Source: an uncultured Tateyamaria sp. | GTDB lineage: Bacteria > Pseudomonadota > Alphaproteobacteria > Rhodobacterales > Rhodobacteraceae | Direction: 5' to 3' | Length of the DNA stretch: 64,000 bases | NCBI RefSeq assembly: GCF_947494755.1 | Contig: NZ_CANLVZ010000001.1 | Location: 434,001 to 498,000 of the forward strand | Shown here: positions 37,279 through 45,480 of the stretch, in pieces | Layout: each line of letters starts with the position of its first letter | Numbering within the stretch: position 1 is the stretch's first letter | Translations under genes and position numbers: made by a program | The notes under the pieces: model-generated | Told to the model about the DNA's origin: nothing | The model's input: the letters and a program-made list of their open reading frames with translations, nothing else | Database searches by the model: none

Positions 37279-38030
37279 CTGCCGCCCTTGAACTCGCAGC
37301 GCTCAAGAAATCCTTTGGCAAGACGGAGATCATTCGTGGCGTCGGTCTGTCCATCGGGCAGGGGGAGCGTCACGCCATCATCGGCCCCAACGGCGCGGGC
37401 AAATCCACGCTGTTCAACCTGATCACGGGCCGCTTTCCCCAGACCGAGGGCACGATCCGGCTGCATGGGCAGGACCTTGCGGGCAAGGCCCCGTTCGAGA
37501 TCAATCGCATGGGGCTGTCGCGCAGTTTCCAGATCACCAACATCTTCCCCAAGATGACCGTGTTCGAAAACGTGCGCTGTTCGCTGCTCTGGTCGATGGG
37601 CTACCGCTATAACTTCTGGTCCATGGTCGGGCGCAGCCGGGCGCTGACCGAAGGGGCCGATGCGATCCTCGAACAGATCAACCTGACCGCACGACGCGAC
37701 CTGCCTGCCGGCGTGCTCAGCTACGCCGAGCAACGCGCGCTTGAAATCGGGATCACCATCGCGGGTGGGGCGGATGTGATTATGCTGGACGAACCCACCG
37801 CGGGGATGAGCCATTCCGAAACCGATTACATCGTCGACCTGATTCGCACCGTGACGGTGGGCAAGACGCTGGTGATGGTCGAACATGACATGGGCGTGGT
37901 CTTTGGTCTGGCCGATCAGATTTCGGTGCTGGTCTACGGCGAGATCATCGCCACCGGCACCCCCGAGGCCGTGCGCGCCAACCCGCGCGTGCAAGAGGCC
38001 TATCTCGGCACCGCGTTGGAGGATCACTGA
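37275..38030 (+). CDS. livG: ABC transporter ATP-binding protein, LivG type
   Basis: 251 residues from ATG 37275 in the ATGA overlap with livM. Walker A GPNGAGKST (Lys43), LivG-typical RSFQITNIFPKMTVFENV, signature LSYAEQRALEIGI (Ala where most have Gly), Walker B IMLDEPTAGM, and switch His in VEHDMGVVF. It powers uptake together with LivF. The frame upstream of 37275 is a shadow inside livM. Confidence 0.93.
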   Translation: MTAALELAALKKSFGKTEIIRGVGLSIGQGERHAIIGPNGAGKSTLFNLITGRFPQTEGTIRLHGQDLAGKAPFEINRMGLSRSFQITNIFPKMTVFENVRCSLLWSMGYRYNFWSMVGRSRALTEGADAILEQINLTARRDLPAGVLSYAEQRALEIGITIAGGADVIMLDEPTAGMSHSETDYIVDLIRTVTVGKTLVMVEHDMGVVFGLADQISVLVYGEIIATGTPEAVRANPRVQEAYLGTALEDH

Positions 38031-38731
38031 TGCTGGATGTGCGCGATCTGCATGCCTATTACGGCAAATCCCATATTCTGCAGGGGGTGAACCTGTCGAT
38101 TGCCGAGGGCGAGATCGTCGCGTTGTTGGGCCGCAACGGGGTGGGGCGCTCCACCACCTGCAAGGCGGTGATGGGCGAGGTGCCCCCGCATGGTTCCGTC
38201 ACGTTCAAGGGGCAGGAGATCGCGGGCAAGAAAGCGTTCGAGGTCGCCAACCTCGGCATCGGCTATGTCCCCGAAAACCGCGATATCTTTCCGGGCCTGA
38301 CGACGCGGCAAAACCTGATCCTGGGCCTCAAACCGGGGCAAAAGGACGGGGCAGGCCGCTGGTCCATGCAGGACATGTTCGAGATGTTCGAAAACCTCGA
38401 CCGCCGCGCCGATGTCGAGGCATCGGTGCTGTCGGGGGGCGAGCAACAGATGCTGACCATGTGCCGCACGCTCATGGGCGATCCGGACCTTGTGATGATC
38501 GACGAGCCGACCGAGGGCCTCAGCCCGCAGATGGTGCAGCGCGTCGCGCAACTGTTGCAGGAAATCGCGCGGCGCGGCATCGCAACCCTTCTTGTCGAAC
38601 AAAAACTCTCCATCGCGCTCGACATCGCGCACCGGGTCTATGTGATGGGCCACGGGCAGGTGGTGTTCGAGGGCACCCCGGCCGAGTTGAAAGCCCGCGA
38701 GGATGTGCGCAAGGAATGGCTTGAGGTTTAG
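38030..38731 (+). CDS. livF: ABC transporter ATP-binding protein, LivF type, with Arg in Walker A
   Basis: 233 residues; the start shares one base with the livG stop (TGATG). LivF pattern: DLHAYYGKSHILQGVNLS, GYVPENRDIFPGLT, signature LSGGEQQMLTMCRTLM, Walker B VMIDEPTEGLSP and VEQKLSIAL. The P-loop reads GRNGVGRST, with Arg40 (CGC) where Lys normally contacts ATP phosphates. LivG keeps its Lys, so the pair may have one weak site; I believe the change recurs in related LivF proteins. Confidence 0.92.
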   Translation: MLDVRDLHAYYGKSHILQGVNLSIAEGEIVALLGRNGVGRSTTCKAVMGEVPPHGSVTFKGQEIAGKKAFEVANLGIGYVPENRDIFPGLTTRQNLILGLKPGQKDGAGRWSMQDMFEMFENLDRRADVEASVLSGGEQQMLTMCRTLMGDPDLVMIDEPTEGLSPQMVQRVAQLLQEIARRGIATLLVEQKLSIALDIAHRVYVMGHGQVVFEGTPAELKAREDVRKEWLEV

Positions 38732-38736
38732 AGCCC

Positions 38737-39945
38737 GTGACGCTGACCCTCGATCCAAGCCGCCTTGAGCGGATTACACCATGGGCGGCGTCCTACGTCG
38801 ACCAGCGCAAGTTCGCAGGCCTGTCGGTGCTGATCCACCAGCACGGCGAAGAGACCTTCTTTGACAGTCACGGTGTGCGCGACATCGAAACCGGCGCGCC
38901 GTTCGCACGTGATACCATCGCGCGCATCTATTCGATGACCAAACCCATCACATCGCTGATCCTCATGATGCTGGTGGAAGAGGGTAAGGTGCATCTTGAT
39001 GCACCCGTGTCGAGGTTCCTCCCTGGCTTTGCAAGCTGCCGCGCCTTGGTCCCCGGCGCGACGACTATTGATCAGAGTGAGCCCCGCGCCACGCCCACTC
39101 TGCACCAGTTGCTCACGCACCGCTCGGGCCTCAGCTATCCGTTCAACCCCGGTGTGCTGCCGCAAGCGATGGCCGATCAGGACCTGCTGTTCAAATCCAA
39201 TGCGGGCACGCTGGCCGAACAGTGTGAGGCGCTGGCAGACCTGCCGCTGGCCTTTGCGCCGGGCGGACGGTGGGAATATTCGGTCGGCATCGACGTGATC
39301 GGGCGGGTCATCGAGGTCATGGCGGGCCAACCGCTCGATCAGGTCTTCGCCGAGCGTGTGCTGAACCCTCTCGGCATGACGGATACGGCTTTTTCGGTGC
39401 CCCAACAGGCGACCAACCGCCTTGCCGCCCTCTACACCCCGCTGGCGGGCGATGCGATGGATTTGAACGCGGCGGATACGGGCGGCAATCCCTTGCGCCT
39501 GGTGGATGCGCCCACAACCTCGCCCTTCCTCGCCGCCACCTGCTTCAGCGGCGGTGGCGGCCTCGTGGGCACCATCGACGACTACATGCGCTTTGCCGAG
39601 GCGTTGCGCATGGGCGGGCAAGGGCTGGTGTCGCCCTCGACCCTGAAATTCATGCTGTCCAACCACCTGCCCGGCGACATCGCGAGCCTCGGCCCCGCGA
39701 GCTTCGCCGAACAACCCATGGACGGCATGGGCTTTGGTATCGGCGGCGCGGTGGTACTCGACCCCGCGCGCAGCCGTGTGCCCGGCTCGGCCGGCGATTT
39801 CAGCTGGGGCGGAATGGCCTCGACCTTCTTCTGGATCGACCGGGTGCACGAGATCAGCGTGGTGCTCTTCACGCAACTCAGCCCGTCCTCCAGCTACCCT
39901 GCGCGCGCCGAACTCAAGGCTCTGGTACACGGCGCGCTGATGTGA
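38737..39945 (+). CDS. Serine hydrolase of the beta-lactamase family (class C/EstB-like esterase)
   Basis: 402 residues from GTG 38737, five bases after livF, so probably in the same transcript. S-x-x-K motif IYSMTKPIT (Ser66, Lys69), the Y-S motif WEYSVGIDVIGRVIE as general base region, and a late GGMASTFFWID in place of the KTG box. No signal peptide, so it is cytosolic. This family cleaves esters more than beta-lactams. Position beside a carboxylate transporter and thioesterase suggests ester or lactone hydrolysis of the imported compound, which is inference. Confidence 0.85.
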   Translation: MTLTLDPSRLERITPWAASYVDQRKFAGLSVLIHQHGEETFFDSHGVRDIETGAPFARDTIARIYSMTKPITSLILMMLVEEGKVHLDAPVSRFLPGFASCRALVPGATTIDQSEPRATPTLHQLLTHRSGLSYPFNPGVLPQAMADQDLLFKSNAGTLAEQCEALADLPLAFAPGGRWEYSVGIDVIGRVIEVMAGQPLDQVFAERVLNPLGMTDTAFSVPQQATNRLAALYTPLAGDAMDLNAADTGGNPLRLVDAPTTSPFLAATCFSGGGGLVGTIDDYMRFAEALRMGGQGLVSPSTLKFMLSNHLPGDIASLGPASFAEQPMDGMGFGIGGAVVLDPARSRVPGSAGDFSWGGMASTFFWIDRVHEISVVLFTQLSPSSSYPARAELKALVHGALM

Positions 39946-39979
39946 CAGGCATTGGGGCACGCCAAAAACGGAGCCTGAC

Positions 39980-40849
39980 ATGAGTGACGCACACCAGACC
40001 CTGTTGAACCTGCTGGCGGTCGAACGGCTTGAGGTGGACCTGTTTCGCGGCACCGGGCAGGGAGGCGAGACACCCACGCGCATCTTCGGCGGGCAGGTGA
40101 TCGGACAGGCGCTGGCGGCGGCCTACAAGACGGTCGAGGACCGGCTGTGTCACTCTCTGCACGCCTACTTCATCCGGCCCGGCGATCCCGAAATGCCGGT
40201 GGTCTATCAGGTGGATCGCGCGCGTGACGGGGGCAGTTTCACCACCCGCCGTGTGGTCGCGATCCAGAACGGGCGGCAGATCCTGAACATGTCGGCCTCG
40301 TTCCATGTCGCCGAAGAAGGCTGGGCGCACCAGCACCCCATGCCCGAGGTCGAAGGCCCCGAAGACCTCGCCGACCGCAACGCGCTGCGTAAGACCGTCA
40401 TCGACAAAATCCCCGAAAAGTACCACGAGGAATTTCTACGTCCGCGCCCCATCGACATCCGCGAAGTGGCCCCGCGGGATTTCTTCACGCCCGAACCAGC
40501 GGACGACAAAAGCCACCTTTGGTTCCGGATGGAGGCGGCCAAGGGGATCAGCCCACAGCTGCAACATTGTCTGCTGGCCTATGCCTCCGATCTGAACCTG
40601 CTCGGTACCGCGCTGCGCCCGCACGGGCAGACATGGTTCACCGGCCGGGTGATGGCAGCCAGCCTCGATCACGCGATGTGGTTCCACACGCCCGCCGCCT
40701 TTTGCGATTGGCACCTCTACACGATGGACAGCCCTTGGTCGGGCGGCGGGCGCGGCTTCAATCGCGGCATGATCTATGACCGGGCAGGCACACTCGTGGC
40801 CTCCGTCGCCCAGGAAGGGCTGATCCGCCCGATCACACCCAAACCCTGA
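39980..40849 (+). CDS. tesB: Acyl-CoA thioesterase II
   Basis: 289 residues, double hot-dog fold. N-terminal FRGTGQGGETPTRIFGGQVI with GQALAAAYKTV, DGGSFTTRRVVAIQNGR, and the C-terminal catalytic region with Asp in YASDLNLL and SLDHAMWFHTP. It hydrolyses medium and long acyl-CoA to free acid and CoA. It follows the serine hydrolase by 34 bases on the same strand and converges on an SDR gene across a repeat element. Confidence 0.92.
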   Translation: MSDAHQTLLNLLAVERLEVDLFRGTGQGGETPTRIFGGQVIGQALAAAYKTVEDRLCHSLHAYFIRPGDPEMPVVYQVDRARDGGSFTTRRVVAIQNGRQILNMSASFHVAEEGWAHQHPMPEVEGPEDLADRNALRKTVIDKIPEKYHEEFLRPRPIDIREVAPRDFFTPEPADDKSHLWFRMEAAKGISPQLQHCLLAYASDLNLLGTALRPHGQTWFTGRVMAASLDHAMWFHTPAAFCDWHLYTMDSPWSGGGRGFNRGMIYDRAGTLVASVAQEGLIRPITPKP

Positions 40850-40857
40850 TCCAACTT

Positions 40858-40902
40858 CATTTCGCCAAATAAACCGCGGGGGTCTGGGGGCCGGCCCCCA
40901 GT
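40858..40902. repeat. Intergenic GC-rich repeat, copy 4 (bidirectional terminator-like)
   Basis: TTTCGCCAAATAAACCGCGG then the palindrome CTGGGGGCCGGCCCCCAG (40885-40902). It lies between convergent tesB and SDR genes, where it can stop transcription from both sides. It is the best-preserved member of the family here. Confidence 0.6.
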
Positions 40903-40905
40903 CCA

Positions 40906-41673
40906 TCAGTCGCGACCATACGCCCGGTTCAGCTTCCGCATTCCCGCGATCCAGCGATCATAATCCGACGTCTTGCGCTGCATATAGGTCCGCACGCCAG
41001 GGTGTGGCAGCACCAGAAACGTCTCGTCCCGAATGGCGGTGATGCAGGCTGCAGCGGCCTCGTCTGCCTCGATCATGCCATCAATGGCAGCCACGTGATC
41101 CTCAAACCCTTCGGTCATCGCCGTGCGCACGGCCTGAGGGCACAGCACGGACACTTTGATGCCCGCATCGCCGTGGGTGATGGCCAGCCATTCGGCCAGG
41201 CCCACCGCGGCGTGTTTGGTCACACCGTAGGGGGCCGATCCGATCTGGTTGAGCAGGCCGGCGGCAGAGGCGGTGTTGAGGAGATAGCCACCACCCCGCG
41301 CCGCCATCAACGGCACCACATGGCGCGCCGCCCAGACATGGGACATCACGTTGATCTCCCACAGGCGCTGCCACTCGGCATCTGGAACCTCCGCGCCGCC
41401 TTCGATCAGCACACCTGCGTTCGAACAGAAGATGTCGATGGGGCCAACCTCAGTCTCGACATAGGCAATCAGGTCTTTGATCTGTTCGGGGTCAGACACA
41501 TCAACGTCACGCGCTAACCCCTTGATGTTATGCGCAATCGACTGCGCGCCTCTGATGTCTCGATCCGCGCAGACGACCCGCGCTGCCCCCGCCTTGTCAA
41601 AGGCCGTACACAGTGCGCGCCCAATCCCGCTCGCCGCGCCCGTCACCACGACGATCTTATCTGTGATATCCAC
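40906..41673 (-). CDS. Short-chain dehydrogenase/reductase
   Basis: 255 residues. VTGAASGIGRALCTAFDKAG, CADRDIRGAQ after beta-2 (Asp favours NAD), SNAGVLIEGG, catalytic Ser in LLNTASAAGLL and YGVTKHAAVGLAEWLA with Tyr/Lys. Substrate unknown. It is read toward tesB and separated from it by the repeat element. The start has GGAGGTGC upstream. Confidence 0.87.
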   Translation of the reverse strand: MDITDKIVVVTGAASGIGRALCTAFDKAGAARVVCADRDIRGAQSIAHNIKGLARDVDVSDPEQIKDLIAYVETEVGPIDIFCSNAGVLIEGGAEVPDAEWQRLWEINVMSHVWAARHVVPLMAARGGGYLLNTASAAGLLNQIGSAPYGVTKHAAVGLAEWLAITHGDAGIKVSVLCPQAVRTAMTEGFEDHVAAIDGMIEADEAAAACITAIRDETFLVLPHPGVRTYMQRKTSDYDRWIAGMRKLNRAYGRD

Positions 41674-41745
41674 CTTGCACCTCCGATCCGAGCAACTGCT
41701 CCACGCTAGGGGGATACGCGCGCTGGTCCAAGGGCCTTGATAGGA

Positions 41746-42378
41746 TCAAAGCCGCGCGAGCGCCGTTTCCAGATCGCCGTAGCCGGTCAGGCGCCGCTCG
41801 AAGGCGAGGCCGAGGGTCTCCGCCGCCGCCTTTGCCTTGGTGGTCAGGGCGGGATCATCAGTCTGTGCCTGATAGACCAGCTTTTCATAATTGCCGAAAT
41901 ACATGTCGCGCAGTTCGGGGTGCCGGTCGAGGCCCATGGGTTTCATGATGAAGGCATCGAACTGCCGCACCAGGAAATCCGTCAAGTAAAAGGTGGTAAT
42001 TTCACTTTCACTCTGTCGGGCAAAGCGCTCATTTCCCTCAAAAAAGCTATAGCAATGAGGCCCTGCGACCATCTCGACACCCATCTCGGCACAGGCCGCT
42101 TGCAACAACCCACCCGTGCCGCAATCCGCATAAACGACAAAGATGTCGGCATATGCGCCCCGATGCTTCGCGACGGATGCGCGCACGGCATCGGTAATCT
42201 GGTCGGGATAGAGATGCAGCTTGGCAGGCAGGCAGGTCAGATCCATGTGATCCCATCCGTTTGCGCGCTTGAGGTCGAGGATCTCGCGCGCCAAGGCCCC
42301 ACAGGCGATCAGCAGGATGCGGCCCGTGCCCGCCGGGGCCAGACCGTCTTGCGTCAATGTGGCGTCGTCGATCTGCAT
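41746..42378 (-). CDS. DUF1638 domain protein linked to corrinoid methyl transfer
   Basis: 210 residues. DUF1638: ILLIACGALAREILDL at the start, VVYADCGTGGLLQ near residue 100 and AGPHCYSFFEGN. Conserved Cys residues (in CGAL, DCGT and PHCY) suggest a metal or substrate site. The family often lies beside corrinoid proteins and methyltransferases, as here, where the corrinoid protein gene is directly upstream. An intrinsic terminator lies 14 bases before its start, so expression depends on read-through or an overlapping promoter. The exact function is unknown to me. Confidence 0.8.
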   Translation of the reverse strand: MQIDDATLTQDGLAPAGTGRILLIACGALAREILDLKRANGWDHMDLTCLPAKLHLYPDQITDAVRASVAKHRGAYADIFVVYADCGTGGLLQAACAEMGVEMVAGPHCYSFFEGNERFARQSESEITTFYLTDFLVRQFDAFIMKPMGLDRHPELRDMYFGNYEKLVYQAQTDDPALTTKAKAAAETLGLAFERRLTGYGDLETALARL

Positions 42379-42392
42379 GCCTTATCCCAATG

Positions 42393-42424
42393 AAAAAAGG
42401 CCCGCGCTGTGATCAGCGCAGGCC
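42393..42424 (-). terminator. Intrinsic terminator between corrinoid protein and DUF1638 genes
   Basis: On the minus strand GGCC-T-GCGCTG, loop ATCA, CAGCGC-G-GGCC, followed by TTTTTT. It is a strong stem with a single internal mismatch. The next start codon on this strand is 14 bases beyond the T-run. Confidence 0.85.
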
Positions 42425-42451
42425 CCGTCATAACATATGGTGCTGCGCCCG

Positions 42452-43150
42452 TCAGGCCGAGACCTGATTGTGCTTGCGCGCCATAAACTCCTTGGCCGTC
42501 TCGACCGCGACCGCGGCATCCCGACAATAGGCGTCGGCACCGATGGCCTTGCCGAACTCCTCGTTCAGGGGCGCACCGCCCACTAGCACGATGTAATCGT
42601 CGCGAATGCCCTGTTCGACCATCGTGTCGATCACGACCTTCATATAGGGCATGGTTGTCGTCAGCAGGGCGGACATGCCCAGAATGTCGGGGCCTTCGGA
42701 TTCGATGGCGCCCAGATAATTCTCGACCGGGTTGTTGATCCCAAGATCGACCACCTCGAACCCAGCGCCTTCCATCATCATGCCGACGAGGTTCTTGCCG
42801 ATGTCGTGGATGTCGCCCTTGACCGTGCCAATGACCATCTTGCCCACGCGGGGCGCGCCGGTTTCGGCGAGCAGCGGCTTTAGGATGGCCATGCCGCCCT
42901 TCATCGCGTTGGCGGCCAGCAGCACTTCGGGCACGAACAGGATCCCGTCGCGGAAATCCGCGCCCACGATCGTCATGCCGCCCACAAGCGCTTTGGTCAG
43001 GATGTCATAGGGCTGCCAATTGCGTTCGAGCAGGATGTTCACCCCTTCCTCGATCTCTTCCTTGAGACCGTCGTAAAGGTCGTCAAACATCTGCTGCACA
43101 AGTTCCTCGTCATCGAGGTCCGCGAGGATGATTTCGTCTTCGTCTGACAT
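42452..43150 (-). CDS. Corrinoid (cobalamin-binding) methyl-carrier protein
   Basis: 232 residues from ATG 43150 (AAGGAA upstream). An N-terminal helical B12-cap domain (about 10-95, with GMTIVGADFRDGILFVPEVL) is followed by a Rossmann B12-binding domain carrying the base-off signature D-x-H-x-x-G in TVKGDIHDIGKNLVGMM. It resembles the MtbC/MtgC carriers and the cobalamin half of MetH. With the homocysteine methyltransferase at 44432 it probably forms a split methionine synthase, as reported for Phaeobacter as I recall. The methyl-THF and reactivation parts are not in this window. Confidence 0.88.
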   Translation of the reverse strand: MSDEDEIILADLDDEELVQQMFDDLYDGLKEEIEEGVNILLERNWQPYDILTKALVGGMTIVGADFRDGILFVPEVLLAANAMKGGMAILKPLLAETGAPRVGKMVIGTVKGDIHDIGKNLVGMMMEGAGFEVVDLGINNPVENYLGAIESEGPDILGMSALLTTTMPYMKVVIDTMVEQGIRDDYIVLVGGAPLNEEFGKAIGADAYCRDAAVAVETAKEFMARKHNQVSA

Positions 43151-43331
43151 GGGCATTCCTTGATCGTCAGGTGCGCGCACCTGGGGCCTATGGGGGTGGT
43201 TATCGTCCAATATGTCGCAGGGGCACTGTCCGGATTGCGACATGGGCAACGTCGTGCGCGACGCGCAGGGTCACTTTTCTGTGCTGATCGTCGCGGTGCG
43301 CCCGCTGTTTTCGAACTCTTTTCTGGCGCAC

Positions 43332-43346
43332 GTTCTTGTTGTGTTC
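43332..43346 (+). promoter_or_regulatory. Alphaproteobacterial LexA (SOS) box
   Basis: GTTC-TTGTTGT-GTTC fits exactly the GTTC-N7-GTTC operator used by LexA in alphaproteobacteria. It ends 12 bases before the ATG of the radical SAM gene. About two such matches would be expected by chance in 64 kb, so only its position makes it meaningful. Confidence 0.5.
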
Positions 43347-43358
43347 TATTGTGACGGC

Positions 43359-44435
43359 ATGCGGACGGATTTGCAGACAACACAAGCCAAAGGGCGCGGC
43401 GCGGTGACCAACGCGGTCAGCCGCTATGATGCGCTGACCCGGCACAGCGAGCCGGATGGCTGGGACCGGGATGAGGACCTGCCCACCTTGCGCACCGAAG
43501 TCAGCATTGAGCGGCCCCGCAGCCTGATCAGCTACAATCGCTCGCCCGATTTGCCCTTTGATCGGTCGATCAACCCCTACAGGGGCTGCGAACATGGCTG
43601 TGTCTATTGCTTTGCCCGGCCCAGCCACGCCTATTTGGGTCTTTCGCCGGGCCTTGATTTCGAAACCCGACTGATCGCCCGCCCGGATGCCCCGGATGTG
43701 CTGCGGGCCGAGTTGGGACGCAAAGGTTACAAGGTCGCGCCATTGGCCATCGGGACCAACACCGACCCTTATCAACCTATCGAGAAAGAGCACGAAATCA
43801 TGCGCCGCTGCCTTGAGGTGCTCGAGGGGTGCGGCCACCCCGTTGCCATCGTAACCAAAGGTGCGTTGATTGAACGCGACATTGATATTCTCGCCCGTAT
43901 GGCTCGGCGGGGGCTGATACGTGTGGGTATTTCGGTGACCACGCTCGATCCGGCCCTGTCCCGCGCGATGGAGCCGCGCGCGCCTGCACCGGCCCGGCGC
44001 TTGGCGATGATCCGGTGCCTTGCGCAGGCGGGCATTCCGGTGCGCATCATGGCCTCGCCCATGGTGCCCGCGCTCAGCGACCCCGAGCTTGAGGCGATCC
44101 TTGCGGCGGGCAAGGACGCAGGCGCGCGCACAGCCAGTTGGATCATGCTGCGCCTGCCACGCGAGGTGTCGCCGCTTTGGCAGGAATGGCTGGCGGTCAC
44201 ATACCCCGACCGGGCCGCACGCATCATGGCGCGCCTGCGCGAGATGCACGGGGGCAAAGAATATGACGCGGCCTGGGGGCGGCGCATGCGCGGGGAGGGA
44301 CCATATGCCGAGATTATCGCGCATCGCTTTACCGTCGCCATCAAGCGTTTGGGATTAAAGGAAAAAGGCCAGCCAATGCGCTGTGACCTGTTCCGCCCAC
44401 CGCGCCCGGACCGTGACCAGTTGGAGCTGTTTTAG
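43359..44435 (+). CDS. PA0069-family radical SAM protein (SplB-like)
   Basis: 358 residues from ATG 43359. The cluster-binding motif is C-x3-C-x2-C in RGCEHGCVYCFARPSHAYLG, with NPYRGCEHGC typical of the PA0069/Rv2578c family. PLAIGTNTDPYQPIEKEHEI and VTKGALIERDIDIL are further family blocks. It is distantly related to spore photoproduct lyase, so a DNA-repair role has been suggested. A LexA-type box lies just before the start, which would fit. It is divergent from the corrinoid gene and its stop overlaps that of the homocysteine methyltransferase gene. Confidence 0.87.
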   Translation: MRTDLQTTQAKGRGAVTNAVSRYDALTRHSEPDGWDRDEDLPTLRTEVSIERPRSLISYNRSPDLPFDRSINPYRGCEHGCVYCFARPSHAYLGLSPGLDFETRLIARPDAPDVLRAELGRKGYKVAPLAIGTNTDPYQPIEKEHEIMRRCLEVLEGCGHPVAIVTKGALIERDIDILARMARRGLIRVGISVTTLDPALSRAMEPRAPAPARRLAMIRCLAQAGIPVRIMASPMVPALSDPELEAILAAGKDAGARTASWIMLRLPREVSPLWQEWLAVTYPDRAARIMARLREMHGGKEYDAAWGRRMRGEGPYAEIIAHRFTVAIKRLGLKEKGQPMRCDLFRPPRPDRDQLELF

Positions 44436-45445
44436 GCCGCACGCCGGCCGCGCCGTTTGCGGATCGGTGTTTCGCCGTCTCCCGTGCCGTCATTGGCCGA
44501 GGAAAACGCACCAAGCGCGGCGACGATTGCCTCCAAGGTAGGTGCGGATTGGCGTGGCCGGGTGTCGAGGGCAGCGCGCATGTGGCGCAAATGATCGGGC
44601 GTGGTGCCACAGCACCCGCCGATGATGCTGGCCCCGCAGTCGCGCGCCAGCACGGCATAGTCGGCCATCAACTCGGGCGTCCCATCATAGTGGATGTGCC
44701 CGTCGTGATATTTCGGGATGCCCGCGTTGCCCTTGGCGATCAGGGGCAATTCGGTGCCGGTCGCAGCAAAGCCGAGCAAGGTGCGCAACAGGTCAGACGC
44801 GCCGGTGCCGCAATTGGCCCCAAAGGCGGCTGGCGGATTGTCGAGGCCCGCCACAAGCGAGGCCATGTTCGTGCTTGTCACACCCATCATGGTGCGCCCG
44901 GCGGTGTCAAAGCTCATCGTGCCGACCCATGGCAGACCCGCCAGCGCAAAGCCTTCGGCGGCGGCGCTGTATTCCTCGGGGGCTGAAATCGTCTCGAGCC
45001 AGCCGATATCCGCGCCGCCTGCTTTCAGACCCGCAGCCGTTTCGTGAAACATCTCTACGGCGTTGGCGTGGGTGAGTTCGCCCACAGGTTCCATGATCTC
45101 GCCGGTCGGCCCGACGGACCCTGCGACGATCACCTTGCGCCCGGCGGCATCGGCCACATTGCGCGCCAGTTCGGCGGAGATTTTGCTCAGTTCGAAGGCG
45201 CGGTGGCCTGCATCGTGCAGTTTCAGACGCGATGCATTGGCCCCGAAAGAATTGGTCAGGAACACGTCGCTGCCGGCATCCACCGCCCCTTTGTAAAGCG
45301 CGGTGATCTTTTCGGGTTCGTCCTCATTCCACATCTCTGGCGCGTCGCCCGACATCAGGCCCATCGCAAACAGGTTCGTTCCCGTGGCACCATCGGCCAG
45401 CAAAGTCCCTTTTTCAGCGAGCAGTTCGGTCAGTGCGTTGCTCAT
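44432..45445 (-). CDS. bmt: Homocysteine S-methyltransferase (betaine/corrinoid-dependent type)
   Basis: 337 residues from ATG 45445. Zn-dependent homocysteine methyltransferase barrel: LADGATGTNLFAMGL, TNSFGANASRLKLHD, first Zn-ligand Cys in GANCGTGASD and the Cys pair in IIGGCCGTTPDHLRHM. Annotated in relatives as betaine-homocysteine methyltransferase. The nearby corrinoid protein makes a role as the homocysteine module of a split MetH at least as likely. A basic C-terminal tail (RKRRGRRAA) is present. It lies 35 bases downstream of the MprF-like gene on the same strand. Confidence 0.88.
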   Translation of the reverse strand: MSNALTELLAEKGTLLADGATGTNLFAMGLMSGDAPEMWNEDEPEKITALYKGAVDAGSDVFLTNSFGANASRLKLHDAGHRAFELSKISAELARNVADAAGRKVIVAGSVGPTGEIMEPVGELTHANAVEMFHETAAGLKAGGADIGWLETISAPEEYSAAAEGFALAGLPWVGTMSFDTAGRTMMGVTSTNMASLVAGLDNPPAAFGANCGTGASDLLRTLLGFAATGTELPLIAKGNAGIPKYHDGHIHYDGTPELMADYAVLARDCGASIIGGCCGTTPDHLRHMRAALDTRPRQSAPTLEAIVAALGAFSSANDGTGDGETPIRKRRGRRAA

Positions 45446-45480
45446 GGCGGTCTCCTCGCGCGCGTGTTCCATCTTCTGTC

